A stretch of DNA of 64,000 nucleotides from Asticcacaulis sp. AC460. Its GTDB lineage: Bacteria > Pseudomonadota > Alphaproteobacteria > Caulobacterales > Caulobacteraceae. Where the stretch lies: NCBI RefSeq assembly GCF_000495795.1, contig NZ_AWGD01000031.1, forward strand, positions 124,001-188,000, written 5' to 3'. The position numbers and the translations under genes were made by a program. A model generated the notes under the pieces. That model saw only the letters and a program-made list of their open reading frames with translations, searched no databases and was not told the DNA's origin. Below are positions 7,747-17,235 of this stretch, piece by piece. The first letter of the stretch is position 1. Each line of letters starts with the position of its first letter.

Positions 7747-10047
7747 ATGAAATCCGTCTTCAAGCGCGCGCTGATCGCCAGCGCGGCTCTTACTGTTACG
7801 TCTTTAGGCCTCGCCGCCCCGGCCTTCGCCCAGGACTCCGCCCCCGAAGCCGCGGCTGCGGACGACGGCGTCGTGGTCGTCACCGCCCGCCGCCGTGACG
7901 AAACCCTGAAAGCCGTCCCCATTGCCGTAAGTTCCTTTACGGCCGAAAAGCTGGGCCGTACCGGTGCGCCCGACATTACCTCGCTGCAACAGCAGACGCC
8001 CAACCTGACGCTTCAGGTCGCCCGCGGCTCCAACTCGACCCTGATCGCCTTTATCCGCGGCGTCGGCCAGCAGGATCCGCTGTGGGGCTTCGAGCCCGGC
8101 GTTGGCCTCTATGTCGACGACGTCTATATCGCCCGCCCGCAAGGCGCCGTGCTCGACATCTATGACATCCAGCGCATCGAAGTGCTGCGCGGGCCGCAAG
8201 GCACGCTGTACGGCCGCAACACCATCGGCGGCGCGGTCAAGTATGTCACCAAGCCGTTGGGTCATGAGACGGCCCTCACCGCCAAGGCGGTCCTGGGTTC
8301 GTACAACAACCAGGATATCACCCTGTCCGGTGCCCTGCCGCTGGGCGACACCTTCACGGTCGGCGCCGCGGTGGCCAGCCTGAAGCATGACGGCTACGGC
8401 ACGAACCTGAACACAGGCGCCGAGCACTACAATAAGGACGTCCTGGCTTACCGCCTCAGCGCCGACTGGACCCCGACGGACGACTTCACCGCCCGTTTCA
8501 ATTACGACAACTACACCGACAACTCGGCGCCGCGCCACGGCCACCGCGAAACGACCGCCAAGAACGCCTTCGGCGGTACGCTCTATACCGGCGCCAATGC
8601 TCATCTCGGCCTGCCGACCGAAAGCATCTACGACACCTATGCCGGCATCGGCGACGACAACAAGGTGGTCAGTGACGGCGCTTCGGCGACGCTGGAGTAC
8701 CGGGTGAACGACACCTGGACCGTCAAGTCGATCACCGCCGTGCGCAAGGGCCATACCGACACCGTTATCGACTTCGACGGCACGCCGCGCGATGCCCTGG
8801 ACGTGCAGGCCTATTACGGCGACAGCCAGGCCAGCCAGGAATTCCAGGTCCTCTATTCGGGCGAACACTGGAGCACGGTCGCCGGTCTCTACTACCTCAA
8901 TAGCACGGCCGAAGGCGCCTTCGACACCCGCCTGGGCACCTATGACGCCTATGCCGCGCTGGGGCCGATCTATGCCAAGTTCGCCAACGGCCTGACCGCT
9001 TTGACCGCCGGCAAGGTCCGCACCCAGTCGTGGGCGGCCTTCTTCGACTCATCGATCCGCGTCAACGACAAGCTCAGCTTCTCGGTCGGCGGCCGCTATA
9101 CCGAGGACCACAAGACCGGCTCGGTGTATAAGGCCAACTATTACGGCCGCCGCAGCCCGGCCTTCGGCGGCACCACCTTCCTGACCGCCAGTCCGGACCT
9201 GAAGACAAGTTACGCCAACGACCGCACCTTCTCAGCCTTCACGCCGCGGGTGTCGGTGTCCTACAACTTCACCGGCGACCTGACCGGCTATGTGTCGGCG
9301 TCCAGCGGCTTCAAATCCGGCGGCTTCGACATGCGTGGTGACGCCTCGGTCACCCCCAGCACGGTCAACGGCTACAAGCCGGAATATGTCGTCACCCAGG
9401 AAATCGGCCTGAAGGGGTCGATGTTCGGCAAGCGTCTGAACTTCGCCGCCGACATCTTCTCGTCGAAATATACCGACGTGCAGATCACCCGCCAGACCAC
9501 GGTCGGCAGCACGGTGGCCTCGCAGGTCGAAAACGCCGGCAAGGCCCATATGAGCGGCGCCGAGTTCGAAGGCACCTTCCGCTTCTCGCCCAACCTGACG
9601 GCCTCGGCGACGATCGGCTATATCGACGCCAAGTATGACGAATTCCTCAGCTACAACGTCACCACCGGCGTCACCACCAACATCGCCGGCGCCGCCAAGT
9701 TCCAAAACACGCCGGAATGGACCAACAGCTTCGGCCTGACCTGGCGTTCGCAGGTCGCCGGCGGCCAACTGGTGATCGCGCCGCAAGCGTCGTACCGTTC
9801 CGACCAGCAGCAGTTCGAATTCGCCCTGCCCGCCCTGGATCAGCCAGCCTTCTGGCTCTACGACCTGGGCGCTTCGTGGACGGCGCCAAGCGGCCATTAC
9901 AAGGTCGGCGTCTATGGCCGCAACCTGACCGACGAGCAATATCGTGTCGGCGGCTACAACTTCCCGGCCAATGGCTTCGGGAACTCGGTGACAGCCTTCT
10001 ACGGTCCGCCGAAGACCTTCCTGGTCTCCTTAGAGTACAAGTACTAA
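7747..10047 (+). CDS. TonB-dependent receptor (locus A)
   Basis: 766 residues, outer-membrane active transporter. Signal peptide 1-28 (AAPAFA|QD), a TonB-box-like GVVVVTARRRDE (41-52), a plug domain with IYDIQRIEVLRGPQGTLYGRNTIGGAV, and a beta-barrel ending in FLVSLEYKY. It lacks the RGxR-type N-terminal block seen in the second receptor at 52709 and resembles the siderophore/vitamin-like or sugar receptors that are abundant in Caulobacterales. Followed by a terminator and then an MFS transporter and two glycan-active proteins, which suggests an oligosaccharide substrate. GGGAG lies 11 bases before ATG. Confidence 0.92.
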   Translation: MKSVFKRALIASAALTVTSLGLAAPAFAQDSAPEAAAADDGVVVVTARRRDETLKAVPIAVSSFTAEKLGRTGAPDITSLQQQTPNLTLQVARGSNSTLIAFIRGVGQQDPLWGFEPGVGLYVDDVYIARPQGAVLDIYDIQRIEVLRGPQGTLYGRNTIGGAVKYVTKPLGHETALTAKAVLGSYNNQDITLSGALPLGDTFTVGAAVASLKHDGYGTNLNTGAEHYNKDVLAYRLSADWTPTDDFTARFNYDNYTDNSAPRHGHRETTAKNAFGGTLYTGANAHLGLPTESIYDTYAGIGDDNKVVSDGASATLEYRVNDTWTVKSITAVRKGHTDTVIDFDGTPRDALDVQAYYGDSQASQEFQVLYSGEHWSTVAGLYYLNSTAEGAFDTRLGTYDAYAALGPIYAKFANGLTALTAGKVRTQSWAAFFDSSIRVNDKLSFSVGGRYTEDHKTGSVYKANYYGRRSPAFGGTTFLTASPDLKTSYANDRTFSAFTPRVSVSYNFTGDLTGYVSASSGFKSGGFDMRGDASVTPSTVNGYKPEYVVTQEIGLKGSMFGKRLNFAADIFSSKYTDVQITRQTTVGSTVASQVENAGKAHMSGAEFEGTFRFSPNLTASATIGYIDAKYDEFLSYNVTTGVTTNIAGAAKFQNTPEWTNSFGLTWRSQVAGGQLVIAPQASYRSDQQQFEFALPALDQPAFWLYDLGASWTAPSGHYKVGVYGRNLTDEQYRVGGYNFPANGFGNSVTAFYGPPKTFLVSLEYKY

Positions 10048-10069
10048 ATCCTCACGCCTTGACAACTTT

Positions 10070-10102
10070 CGGCGGCTCATCCCTTGGTGAGCCGCCGTTT
10101 TT
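10070..10102 (+). terminator. Rho-independent terminator after TonB receptor
   Basis: CGGCGGCTCA (10070-10079) pairs with TGAGCCGCCG (10088-10097), followed by TTTTTAT. It lies between the receptor and the MFS gene and so should lower, or separate, expression of the latter. Confidence 0.88.
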
Positions 10103-10122
10103 ATAAACGCACAGGAAACATC

Positions 10123-11382
10123 ATGTCCGAAGCGACACCGACCCAGAGCCAGGGCGCACCCGGCCGGCACTTCATCCTGCTCCTGCTGATCCTGGTCTAT
10201 ATTCTCAACTTCCTCGACCGCCAGATCATCAGCATCCTGGCCGTGCCGATCAAGGAGGAGTTCGGCATCAGCGATTCCCAACTGGGCTGGCTGCTGGGCC
10301 TGGCCTTCGGTTCGGTCTATTCGGTGCTGGCCATTCCCGCGGCGTGGCTGGCCGACCGGTTTTCGCGCGTCTGGATCATGACCGGGGCCCTGGCCATCTG
10401 GTCGGGCTTCACCGCCTTCTGCGGCCTGGCGGCCAATTACGGTCAACTTTTCATTGCGCGTATGGGCGTCGGGGTCGGTGAAGCTGGCGGGGTCGCCCCA
10501 GCCTATTCGCTGATTTCGGACATGTTCCCACCGAAATCCCGCGCCCGGGCCCTGGCCATCTATTCCTTCGGCATCCCGGTTGGTGCGGCCGCCGGCGTGC
10601 TGTTCGGCGGCATGATCGCCAAGGCGATCGACTGGCGCTACGCCTTCATCATCATCGGAGCGGTCGGGTTGCTGGTCGCGCCCGTGTTCAAGCTGCTGGT
10701 CAAGGAGCCGCCGCGACCGGCCAATGCCGTCAAGGCGCCGCCAATCTGGGAAGTCGCCGGCATTGCGTTCAAAAAGCCGTCCTTCTGGCTGTTGTCATTC
10801 GGCGCCGGCTGTTCGTCCCTGGTTGGTTACGGCCTGATGGCGTGGTTGCCGTCCTTCCTGGTGCGGTCGTTGAAGTTCGATCTGACCCAGACCTCGCAAT
10901 ATCTGGCCGCTATCCTGTTCTTCGGCGGCGTCGCCGGCATGTTCATGGGCGGTTTTCTAGCCGACAAGCTGGGCCAGAAGTCCAAGGCCGCCTACGCCCT
11001 GATCCCGGCTTCGGCCTTTGTGGTGTCGGCACCGCTTTATGCCGTCGGCACCCTGGCAAATGCGCCGGAAGTGACCTTCGTGCTGTTCATGGCCGCCCAG
11101 GCCCTGGGTCTGGTGTGGCTGGGGCCGATCCTGACGGCGGTCCAGCACCTGGGGCCGGCGCGGTCGCGCAGCCAGATGTCGGCCCTGTTCCTGTTGATCA
11201 ACAACCTGATCGGGCTGGGTGTCGGGCCGTACTTTTTCGGCAAGATGTCGGATGTGCTGAAGCCGGAATACGGCACCGACTCGATCAAATGGGCCTTCAT
11301 CAGCGGCCTGGGCTTTTATGTGCTGGCGGCGCTGCTGCTGGTGCTGGCGTCACGGCAGTTGAAGAAGGACTGGGTGGAATAG
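10123..11382 (+). CDS. MFS transporter
   Basis: 419 residues, about 12 membrane helices. The block YILNFLDRQIISILAVPIKEEFGISDSQLGWLLGLAF near the N-terminus and the A-motif-like loop AAWLADRFSRVWIM (about 69-82) are typical of the spinster-like/sugar-acid branch of the major facilitator superfamily. AGGAAA precedes the ATG at 10123. It follows the TonB receptor across a terminator, and is probably its inner-membrane partner for the same solute; the solute is unknown. Confidence 0.85.
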   Translation: MSEATPTQSQGAPGRHFILLLLILVYILNFLDRQIISILAVPIKEEFGISDSQLGWLLGLAFGSVYSVLAIPAAWLADRFSRVWIMTGALAIWSGFTAFCGLAANYGQLFIARMGVGVGEAGGVAPAYSLISDMFPPKSRARALAIYSFGIPVGAAAGVLFGGMIAKAIDWRYAFIIIGAVGLLVAPVFKLLVKEPPRPANAVKAPPIWEVAGIAFKKPSFWLLSFGAGCSSLVGYGLMAWLPSFLVRSLKFDLTQTSQYLAAILFFGGVAGMFMGGFLADKLGQKSKAAYALIPASAFVVSAPLYAVGTLANAPEVTFVLFMAAQALGLVWLGPILTAVQHLGPARSRSQMSALFLLINNLIGLGVGPYFFGKMSDVLKPEYGTDSIKWAFISGLGFYVLAALLLVLASRQLKKDWVE

Positions 11383-11390
11383 GGCAAAAA

Positions 11391-11428
11391 GAACCCTTCG
11401 GCCAGGGGGGAGCCGAAGGGTTCGTTTT
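11391..11428 (+). terminator. Rho-independent terminator after MFS gene
   Basis: GAACCCTTCGGC (11391-11402) pairs with GCCGAAGGGTTC (11412-11423), followed by GTTTT. Confidence 0.85.
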
Positions 11429-11770
11429 CCGATAATCAGGGACGCCCTCTCTGTCCCAAACCCCGGAAATCTCGCGGTAGATCTACGCTTCGTCGTTATC
11501 CGGGAACACCGGCAAAACCATGGCCGCCGGAGACAAGGCGAAAGCCAGGTGAATACCTTGGAAAAACCGGAACATGGATGTCATCCGAACAGCGAAGCGA
11601 TGAGCCAAGGTTAGAAGCCACGGCGACTCCGCGAAATGTGACTCGCGGGCTGAAAAATCAGGATTGCATAAGACGACGGACATAGCGCCCAGTCGCGTTA
11701 GACCAAAACGGCGCGCATTGACATATGATGTATGACGTGTGACGTAAATGCGCAAAACAGGAAACGCCCC
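11429..11770 (+). promoter_or_regulatory. Upstream region of GH141-GH28 pair with shared motif
   Basis: 342 bases with no convincing gene. TTGACA at 11718-11723 could be a -35 box. GACATATGATG (11720-11730) recurs exactly upstream of the locus B TonB receptor (52616-52626), and its core TATGATG is also found beside the GntR gene. This suggests control by the GntR regulator at 47029. A 33-codon minus-strand frame at 11483-11584 has no ribosome site and is not called. Confidence 0.4.
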
Positions 11771-13864
11771 ATGTCCCGCCTTCTCGCCCTTGCCGTTGCG
11801 GCGCTGACGATTGCCGCGCCGGCCTATGCCCAGACGAAGTGGGACAAGCCTGCCACGACCTTCCATGTGTCGCCGAGAGGCGATGACCGCAATGACGGTT
11901 CCGCGGCCAAGCCGTTCCGCACCGTGACGCGGGCCAAGGACGCCGTGCGCACCAAGAGCGCCACGTCGGACGTGACGGTCTCTTTGGGTGACGGCACATA
12001 CCTGTTGGACACACCTCTGATCCTGACCGAGGCCGATGGCGGCCAGAACGGCTTTACCGTTACTTGGCAGGCGGCCGATGGAGCGAAACCCGTGCTATCG
12101 GGCGGTTTGACCGTCACCGGTTGGAAGCCGTACCGCAACGGAATCTATGTCGCCGGCACGCCCAAGGGCCAGGAGTCGCGCCAGCTTTGGGTCAATGACC
12201 GACTGGCCGAGGTGGCCCAGGTCGAGATCGACCGCAAGACCGTCACGTTCAGCGAAACGGGCCTGACGATAACCAAGCCGCCATTGAACCTGGCGGCCCT
12301 ACCCGGTCAGAATCGCATCGAAGTCGAAAGCCAGGGCTATTTCACCGCCCGCTTCTCGCCGGTCCAGTCGGTCAGCGGCACCACGCTCACCATGCAACAG
12401 CCGGCGTGGGCCAACAATATCTGGGGCTGGGACACCATCCCCAATCCCTTCCACCCGGAAGACGCCCACCTGTACCTGCGCAACAGCCTGGCCTTCCTGA
12501 CCCAACCCGGCCAGTGGTTCCTCGATCCCGGCGCCGGCAAGCTCTATTACAAGCCGCGCGCTGGCGAGGACATGAAGACCGTCAAGGTCGTCCTGCCACG
12601 GCTAGAGGTCCTGGTCGCCATCGCCGGCACCAGGGACAAACCGGTTCACGATCTCACCTTCAAGGGCCTGCGCTTTTCACACACCTCGTGGCTGGGGCCG
12701 TCGTCAAATCAGGGTCTGGCCAGCCAGCAGAGCGGCACCTTCATCACCGGCAAGGCGGCTGCCTATCCGGAAGACGTCCTGAACCGGTGCAAGACCGGCT
12801 GTGCAGAGTTCGAGACCGTGCGCAACCAGTGGAACCAGACGCCGGCCGCCGTGCAGGTTTCGGCCGCCCAGCACATCGTCTTCGAAGGCAATGTCTTTGC
12901 CCACCTGGGCCAGTATGCCCTGGGGATCGGCAATGACGACAATGCCCACCTAACCGGCCAGGGCCTGGCCGCCGTCGATATCGTGGTGAAGGGTAATGTC
13001 TTCACCGATCTGGCCGGCGGGGCCATTTCGGCCGGCGGGGTGCGGCCCGACGCCCATCACCCGTCCGATGCGCGCCTGACCAACCGCCAGCACATCTTCG
13101 AGAACAACCTGATCCAGAACGTCAGCCAGGAGTACAAGGACAATAGCGCCATTATCGCCACCTACATCTGGAACAATGTCATCCTGCATAACGACATTTC
13201 CGGTGCGCCCTATGACGCGATCGATGTCGGCTATGGCTGGGGCTATGTCGATGCCGGCGGCAATCCCAACTACCGCACGCGGATGCGCGGCTATGACCAG
13301 TGGCGGGGCGGCGGCGGCAATCCGGTCTATGACACGCCGACAACGCACAAGGACGTCTTTGTCGGCTTCAACCGGGTCTATAAGGTCAAGCAACTGTTTC
13401 TGGATGGGGGAGCTATCTACAATCTGGGCGCATGCCCCGACTGCGTTTTTGCCGAAAACCATGTCTTCGATATCGGCCCGAGGGTGGCGCTCTATTTCGA
13501 CGAAGGCTCACGCGGTCTGCTGATCCGCAACAATGTCGTTGAAGACGCGTCGAAGTGGCTGAACGTCAATACGGCGCGCTCGGCCCTGCCCCTGCGCACC
13601 TCGACGAACAATACGGCGCGCGGAAACTGGCACAACACCACCGAACTGGGCGGGATCTGGTCGGCCTATCAGGAAGACCTGATCCTCGATGACCACTACG
13701 TCCCTGACAAGGCCTGGCCGGCAGAAGCGAAACAGGTCATGGCCAATGCCGGCATCCAGGACGATATCGTCCTGCCGGACTATATGGGTGTCAAAGCGCG
13801 CGCCAGACCGGCGGACCTGCCGCCGTCCGATGGTTCGCCGACGGCGGAGAAGAAACGCAAATGA
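11771..13864 (+). CDS. Right-handed beta-helix glycosidase, GH141-like
   Basis: 697 residues with signal peptide 1-20 (APAYA|QT). It opens with the family start TTFHVSPRGDDRNDGSAAKPFRTV, continues through PVLSGGLTVTGWKP, RQLWVNDRLAEVAQ, and PGQWFLDPGAGKLYYKPRAGEDM, then a long run of beta-helix turns. These blocks match my memory of GH141 proteins, a family with reported alpha-L-fucosidase and xylanase members. Activity here is inferred. Start ATG 11771 follows AGGAAA; an in-frame ATG at 11732 would break the signal peptide. The stop overlaps the GH28 start (ATGA), so the two are made together and probably act on the same periplasmic or exported glycan. Confidence 0.75.
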   Translation: MSRLLALAVAALTIAAPAYAQTKWDKPATTFHVSPRGDDRNDGSAAKPFRTVTRAKDAVRTKSATSDVTVSLGDGTYLLDTPLILTEADGGQNGFTVTWQAADGAKPVLSGGLTVTGWKPYRNGIYVAGTPKGQESRQLWVNDRLAEVAQVEIDRKTVTFSETGLTITKPPLNLAALPGQNRIEVESQGYFTARFSPVQSVSGTTLTMQQPAWANNIWGWDTIPNPFHPEDAHLYLRNSLAFLTQPGQWFLDPGAGKLYYKPRAGEDMKTVKVVLPRLEVLVAIAGTRDKPVHDLTFKGLRFSHTSWLGPSSNQGLASQQSGTFITGKAAAYPEDVLNRCKTGCAEFETVRNQWNQTPAAVQVSAAQHIVFEGNVFAHLGQYALGIGNDDNAHLTGQGLAAVDIVVKGNVFTDLAGGAISAGGVRPDAHHPSDARLTNRQHIFENNLIQNVSQEYKDNSAIIATYIWNNVILHNDISGAPYDAIDVGYGWGYVDAGGNPNYRTRMRGYDQWRGGGGNPVYDTPTTHKDVFVGFNRVYKVKQLFLDGGAIYNLGACPDCVFAENHVFDIGPRVALYFDEGSRGLLIRNNVVEDASKWLNVNTARSALPLRTSTNNTARGNWHNTTELGGIWSAYQEDLILDDHYVPDKAWPAEAKQVMANAGIQDDIVLPDYMGVKARARPADLPPSDGSPTAEKKRK

Positions 13865-15393
13865 TCCGTCGCTGCCTTCTTTCGGGTGGACTTGCCCTGC
13901 TGGCCTCCCCCGCCTTGGCCCAGAGCACCGGCATCTTCAATGTCCGCGACTTTGGGGCGCGCGGCGACGGTGCTACGCTGGATACAGACGCCATCCGCGC
14001 TGCCGTCAAGGCCGCCCATGCAGCCGGCGGCGGAACGGTGCTGCTGCCAGCGGGCCGATACTTAAGTTTCTCCATCCGCCTGCTCGACAAGGTGACGCTG
14101 TGGCTGGGCGAAGGTTGCGTGCTGGAAGCCGCCGATCCGGACATCCACAAAGGCGCCTACGACCTCGCCGAAACCGACTGGCCGGAACAGTTCCAAGATT
14201 TCGGAATTACACAATTTCACTGTTCGCTGATCTATGCCGATGGTGCCCGCGATGTCGCCGTCATCGGCCGCGGTCTTATACACGGCAAGGGTTTGCGACG
14301 TGAAGATCCCGGCGCACGCTGGCACGGCGTCAAGGACTGGCAGCCTGGTCCGCGGCTCAACGACCCGAAGGAACAGGCCATCCAGGGGCAGGGCATCCGC
14401 GCTATAGGATTCAAGAATTCGAGAAATGTCCTGGTGCGCGATGTTACGGTTTTGCAGGGCGGCCACTTCAGCGTCCACCTGCTGGGGTGCACAAATGCGA
14501 CGATCGAAAACGTGATGGTCGATACCGACCGCGACGGCATCGATATCGACTGCTGCCGGGATGTGCGGGTGCGCGACTGCATCGTCAATGCGCCCAAGGA
14601 CGACGCCATCGTACTCAAGTCGTCCTATGCGTTGAATGAAAAGATCATCACCGAGAATGTCTTGGTGACCGGCTGCAAGACCTCGGGCTTTGCGATGGGA
14701 TCGGTGCTGGACGGAACCTACAAGCCGTCGGACTACAGTTCGACCGATGGCATCGGCGTTCTGGGGCGGATCAAGCTGGGGACCGAGTCCAACGGCGGCT
14801 TCCGCAATATCCTGATCAGCGACTGCCAGTGCGACACCACGCGCGGCATCCTGATGGGCGTGGTCGATGGCGGTGTGCTCGAGGACGTCCTGGTCAGCAA
14901 CATCACCCTGCGCAATCCGGTCAACCATCCTCTGTTCGTGCGCCAGGCCGCGCGGTTGCGTGGACCGAAGGGCATTGTGCCGGGCGCCTGCCGCCGGGTG
15001 GCCTTTTCCAACATCCACGTCACCGGCGCCAACGGCCGCTATCCCTGCGGCGTGGCCGGCATTGCCGATGCGCCGGTCGAGGACGTCACCTTCCGCGATA
15101 TCCATGTGATGAGCGGCGGCGGCGGCACAGCCGAGGACGCCAGTCGCGAGGTGCCTTATCGCCGCGAAATCAGCTTGGAAGTGACCTTCATGGGCGCCCT
15201 GCCCGCCTTCGGGTTCTACGCACGGCACGCCAACAACATCAGTCTACGCGACGTGACGTTCGAAACGACGGCCCCGGATGCCCGTCCGGCCATGGTTTTC
15301 GACAGTGTCCAGACCGCCCGCGTTACCGGAATGGTCGCGCCGGTGCGCACTATCAACAGTTCCGGCATTACGCTGGACGGCAAGGCCTTGTAA
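13861..15393 (+). CDS. GH28 family (polygalacturonase-like) protein
   Basis: 510 residues, signal peptide 1-20 (SPALA|QS). Beta-helix of the GH28 type: NVRDFGARGDGATLDTDAIRAAV at the N-terminus, DTDRDGIDID (221-230), PKDDAIVLKSS with Asp247-Asp248, and GRIKLGTESNGGF with Arg303-Ile-Lys305. The usual GHG motif is replaced by Ser275-Gly-Phe277, as in a GH28 subgroup common in pectin side-chain loci. It may act as an exo-acting galacturonidase or related enzyme. It overlaps the GH141-like gene by four bases. pth follows 33 bases later with its own ribosome site. Confidence 0.82.
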   Translation: MIRRCLLSGGLALLASPALAQSTGIFNVRDFGARGDGATLDTDAIRAAVKAAHAAGGGTVLLPAGRYLSFSIRLLDKVTLWLGEGCVLEAADPDIHKGAYDLAETDWPEQFQDFGITQFHCSLIYADGARDVAVIGRGLIHGKGLRREDPGARWHGVKDWQPGPRLNDPKEQAIQGQGIRAIGFKNSRNVLVRDVTVLQGGHFSVHLLGCTNATIENVMVDTDRDGIDIDCCRDVRVRDCIVNAPKDDAIVLKSSYALNEKIITENVLVTGCKTSGFAMGSVLDGTYKPSDYSSTDGIGVLGRIKLGTESNGGFRNILISDCQCDTTRGILMGVVDGGVLEDVLVSNITLRNPVNHPLFVRQAARLRGPKGIVPGACRRVAFSNIHVTGANGRYPCGVAGIADAPVEDVTFRDIHVMSGGGGTAEDASREVPYRREISLEVTFMGALPAFGFYARHANNISLRDVTFETTAPDARPAMVFDSVQTARVTGMVAPVRTINSSGITLDGKAL

Positions 15394-15426
15394 CTGCTAA
15401 CGGAACTCCGAAAGAGGAGCTTCCCC

Positions 15427-16047
15427 GTGTACCTGATCGTCGGCCTCGGCAACCCCGGTTCGCAATACGCCAAAAACCGGCACAATATCGGCTTCATGGT
15501 TGCCGACGAGATCATTCGCGCGCCGGACTTCGGACCCGAGAAGAAGCAGTTCGACGCCATCACCGCCGAAGGCAAGATCGAGACCGGCAAGGGCCCGGAT
15601 AAGGTGCTGGTGATCAAGCCCCAGACCTTTATGAACCTGTCGGGCAACAGCGTCGTCAAGGCGATGCAGTTCTACAAGATCAAGCCCGAACAGGTCATCG
15701 TCTTCCACGACGAACTGGACCTCGCCCAGGGTCGGATGCGCATGAAAATGGGGGGCGGCCATGCCGGCCACAACGGGCTGCGCTCGATCATGGGCCATAT
15801 CGGACCGAACTTTATACGCGGACGGCTGGGTATCGGTCATCCCGGCGTCCGCGAGATGGTGCACAACTGGGTGCTGGGCGATTTCGGCAAGGGCGAACAG
15901 GTTTGGGTCGATGCCCTGACCGATGCCTGCGCCCGGGCGTTGCCGATGCTGTTCACCGGCCTGCCCGACGCTTCGGAGCGTTACACCACCGAAGTCATGC
16001 GCCTGGCGCCCGCGCCCAAGCCGGTGAAGCCAGACGGTACGGCCTGA
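15427..16047 (+). CDS. pth: Peptidyl-tRNA hydrolase
   Basis: 206 residues. Releases peptides from peptidyl-tRNA that drops off ribosomes. Diagnostic blocks are YLIVGLGNPGSQYAKNRHNIGF (catalytic His19), PQTFMNLSGNSV, VFHDELDLAQGRMRMKMGGGHAGHNGLRSI and RGRLGIGHP. The start is GTG at 15427 with AGAGGAG just upstream. It is followed by ychF 69 bases later. In many proteobacteria rplY precedes pth; here rplY lies about 30 kb away at 46366. Confidence 0.97.
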   Translation: MYLIVGLGNPGSQYAKNRHNIGFMVADEIIRAPDFGPEKKQFDAITAEGKIETGKGPDKVLVIKPQTFMNLSGNSVVKAMQFYKIKPEQVIVFHDELDLAQGRMRMKMGGGHAGHNGLRSIMGHIGPNFIRGRLGIGHPGVREMVHNWVLGDFGKGEQVWVDALTDACARALPMLFTGLPDASERYTTEVMRLAPAPKPVKPDGTA

Positions 16048-16116
16048 ACCGATAAAAAGGTTTCCTCAGAACGCCCGCGGTGTTAGGGAAGCGCACCTTT
16101 TTTATCGAGACCTTCC

Positions 16117-17229
16117 ATGGCCCTGAAAGTCGCTATCGTCGGCCTGCCCAATGTCGGCAAGTCCACCCTGTTCAACGCGCTGACGCAAACCGCTGCCGCC
16201 CAGGCCGCCAACTATCCGTTCTGCACCATCGAGCCGAATGTCGGCGACGTCGCCGTGCCGGAGCCGCGCCTGGACGTGCTGGCCAAGATCGCCGGTTCCA
16301 AGGAAATCATCCCCGCCCGCATCAACTTCGTCGATGTCGCCGGCCTGGTCCGCGGCGCTTCCAAGGGCGAAGGCCTGGGCAACCAGTTCCTGGCCAATAT
16401 CCGTGACTGCGACGCCATCGCCTTCGTCGCGCGCTGCTTCGTCGACACCGACATCACCCACGTCGAAGGCCGGATCGATCCAATCTCAGACCTGGAAATC
16501 ATCGACACCGAGTTGATGCTGGCCGACCTGGAATCGCTGGAAAAGCGTCTGCCGGCCCTGGAAAAACGCGCCAAGTCGGGCGGCGACAAGGATGCCGCCA
16601 TCACGGTCGAGCTGATCAATGCCGCCCTGACCGAACTGCGTGCCGGCCGCCCGGCGCGCGTCGCCTACGAGAAGGGCAAGATCAGCAAGGAAGACACCAA
16701 GGCGTGGAACATGCTGCAGCTGCTGACCAGCAAGCCGGCTCTCTATGTCTGCAATGTCGAAGAAGGCTCCGCCGGCACCGGTAACGACCTGTCCGAAGCG
16801 GTCGCGGCCCGAGCCAAGACCGACCACGCCAACAGCGTCGTCATCTCCGCCCAGATCGAGTCGGAAATCGCCATGCTGGATCCGGCAGAGCGCGCGGAGT
16901 TCCTGGAAACCCTGGAGCTGGACGAACCCGGCCTTAACCGGCTGATCCGCGAGGCCTACAAGCTGCTGGGCCTGCAGTCCTATTTCACGGTCGGCCCGAA
17001 GGAAGCTCACGCCTGGACGATCCCGCTCGGCTGCACGGCGCCCCAGGCCGCCGGCGTCATCCACACGGACTTCGAAAAAGGCTTCATCCGCGCCGAAACC
17101 ATGGCTTATGACGATTACGTCAAGTTCAACGGTGAAGCCGGCGCGCGTGAAAACGGCAAGTTCCGTCAGGAAGGCAAGGAATATATCGTCAAGGACGGCG
17201 ACATCCTGAACTTCCGCTTCAACGTCTGA
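16117..17229 (+). CDS. ychF: Redox-regulated ATPase YchF (Obg family)
   Basis: 370 residues. P-loop [16 protein letters not shown] (about 9-24), [22 protein letters not shown] as the switch region, and a C-terminal TGS-like domain ending [12 protein letters not shown]. YchF binds ATP rather than GTP (NVEEGS in place of NKxD) and associates with the ribosome. Placed directly after pth, as in many bacteria. An AT-rich pair of arms (16051-16061 and 16095-16106) lies in the gap before it. Confidence 0.97.
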   Translation: MALKVAIVGLPNVGKSTLFNALTQTAAAQAANYPFCTIEPNVGDVAVPEPRLDVLAKIAGSKEIIPARINFVDVAGLVRGASKGEGLGNQFLANIRDCDAIAFVARCFVDTDITHVEGRIDPISDLEIIDTELMLADLESLEKRLPALEKRAKSGGDKDAAITVELINAALTELRAGRPARVAYEKGKISKEDTKAWNMLQLLTSKPALYVCNVEEGSAGTGNDLSEAVAARAKTDHANSVVISAQIESEIAMLDPAERAEFLETLELDEPGLNRLIREAYKLLGLQSYFTVGPKEAHAWTIPLGCTAPQAAGVIHTDFEKGFIRAETMAYDDYVKFNGEAGARENGKFRQEGKEYIVKDGDILNFRFNV

Positions 17230-17235
17230 TCCGCA

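Noticed and set aside
11483-11584. 33-codon minus-strand frame between MFS and GH141 genes
   Set aside because: No Shine-Dalgarno site and no similarity; possibly random.
16051-16106. AT-rich arms GATAAAAAGGT and ACCTTTTTTATC around the pth-ychF gap
   Set aside because: The loop is over 30 bases and one base is unmatched; too weak to call a terminator or riboswitch.
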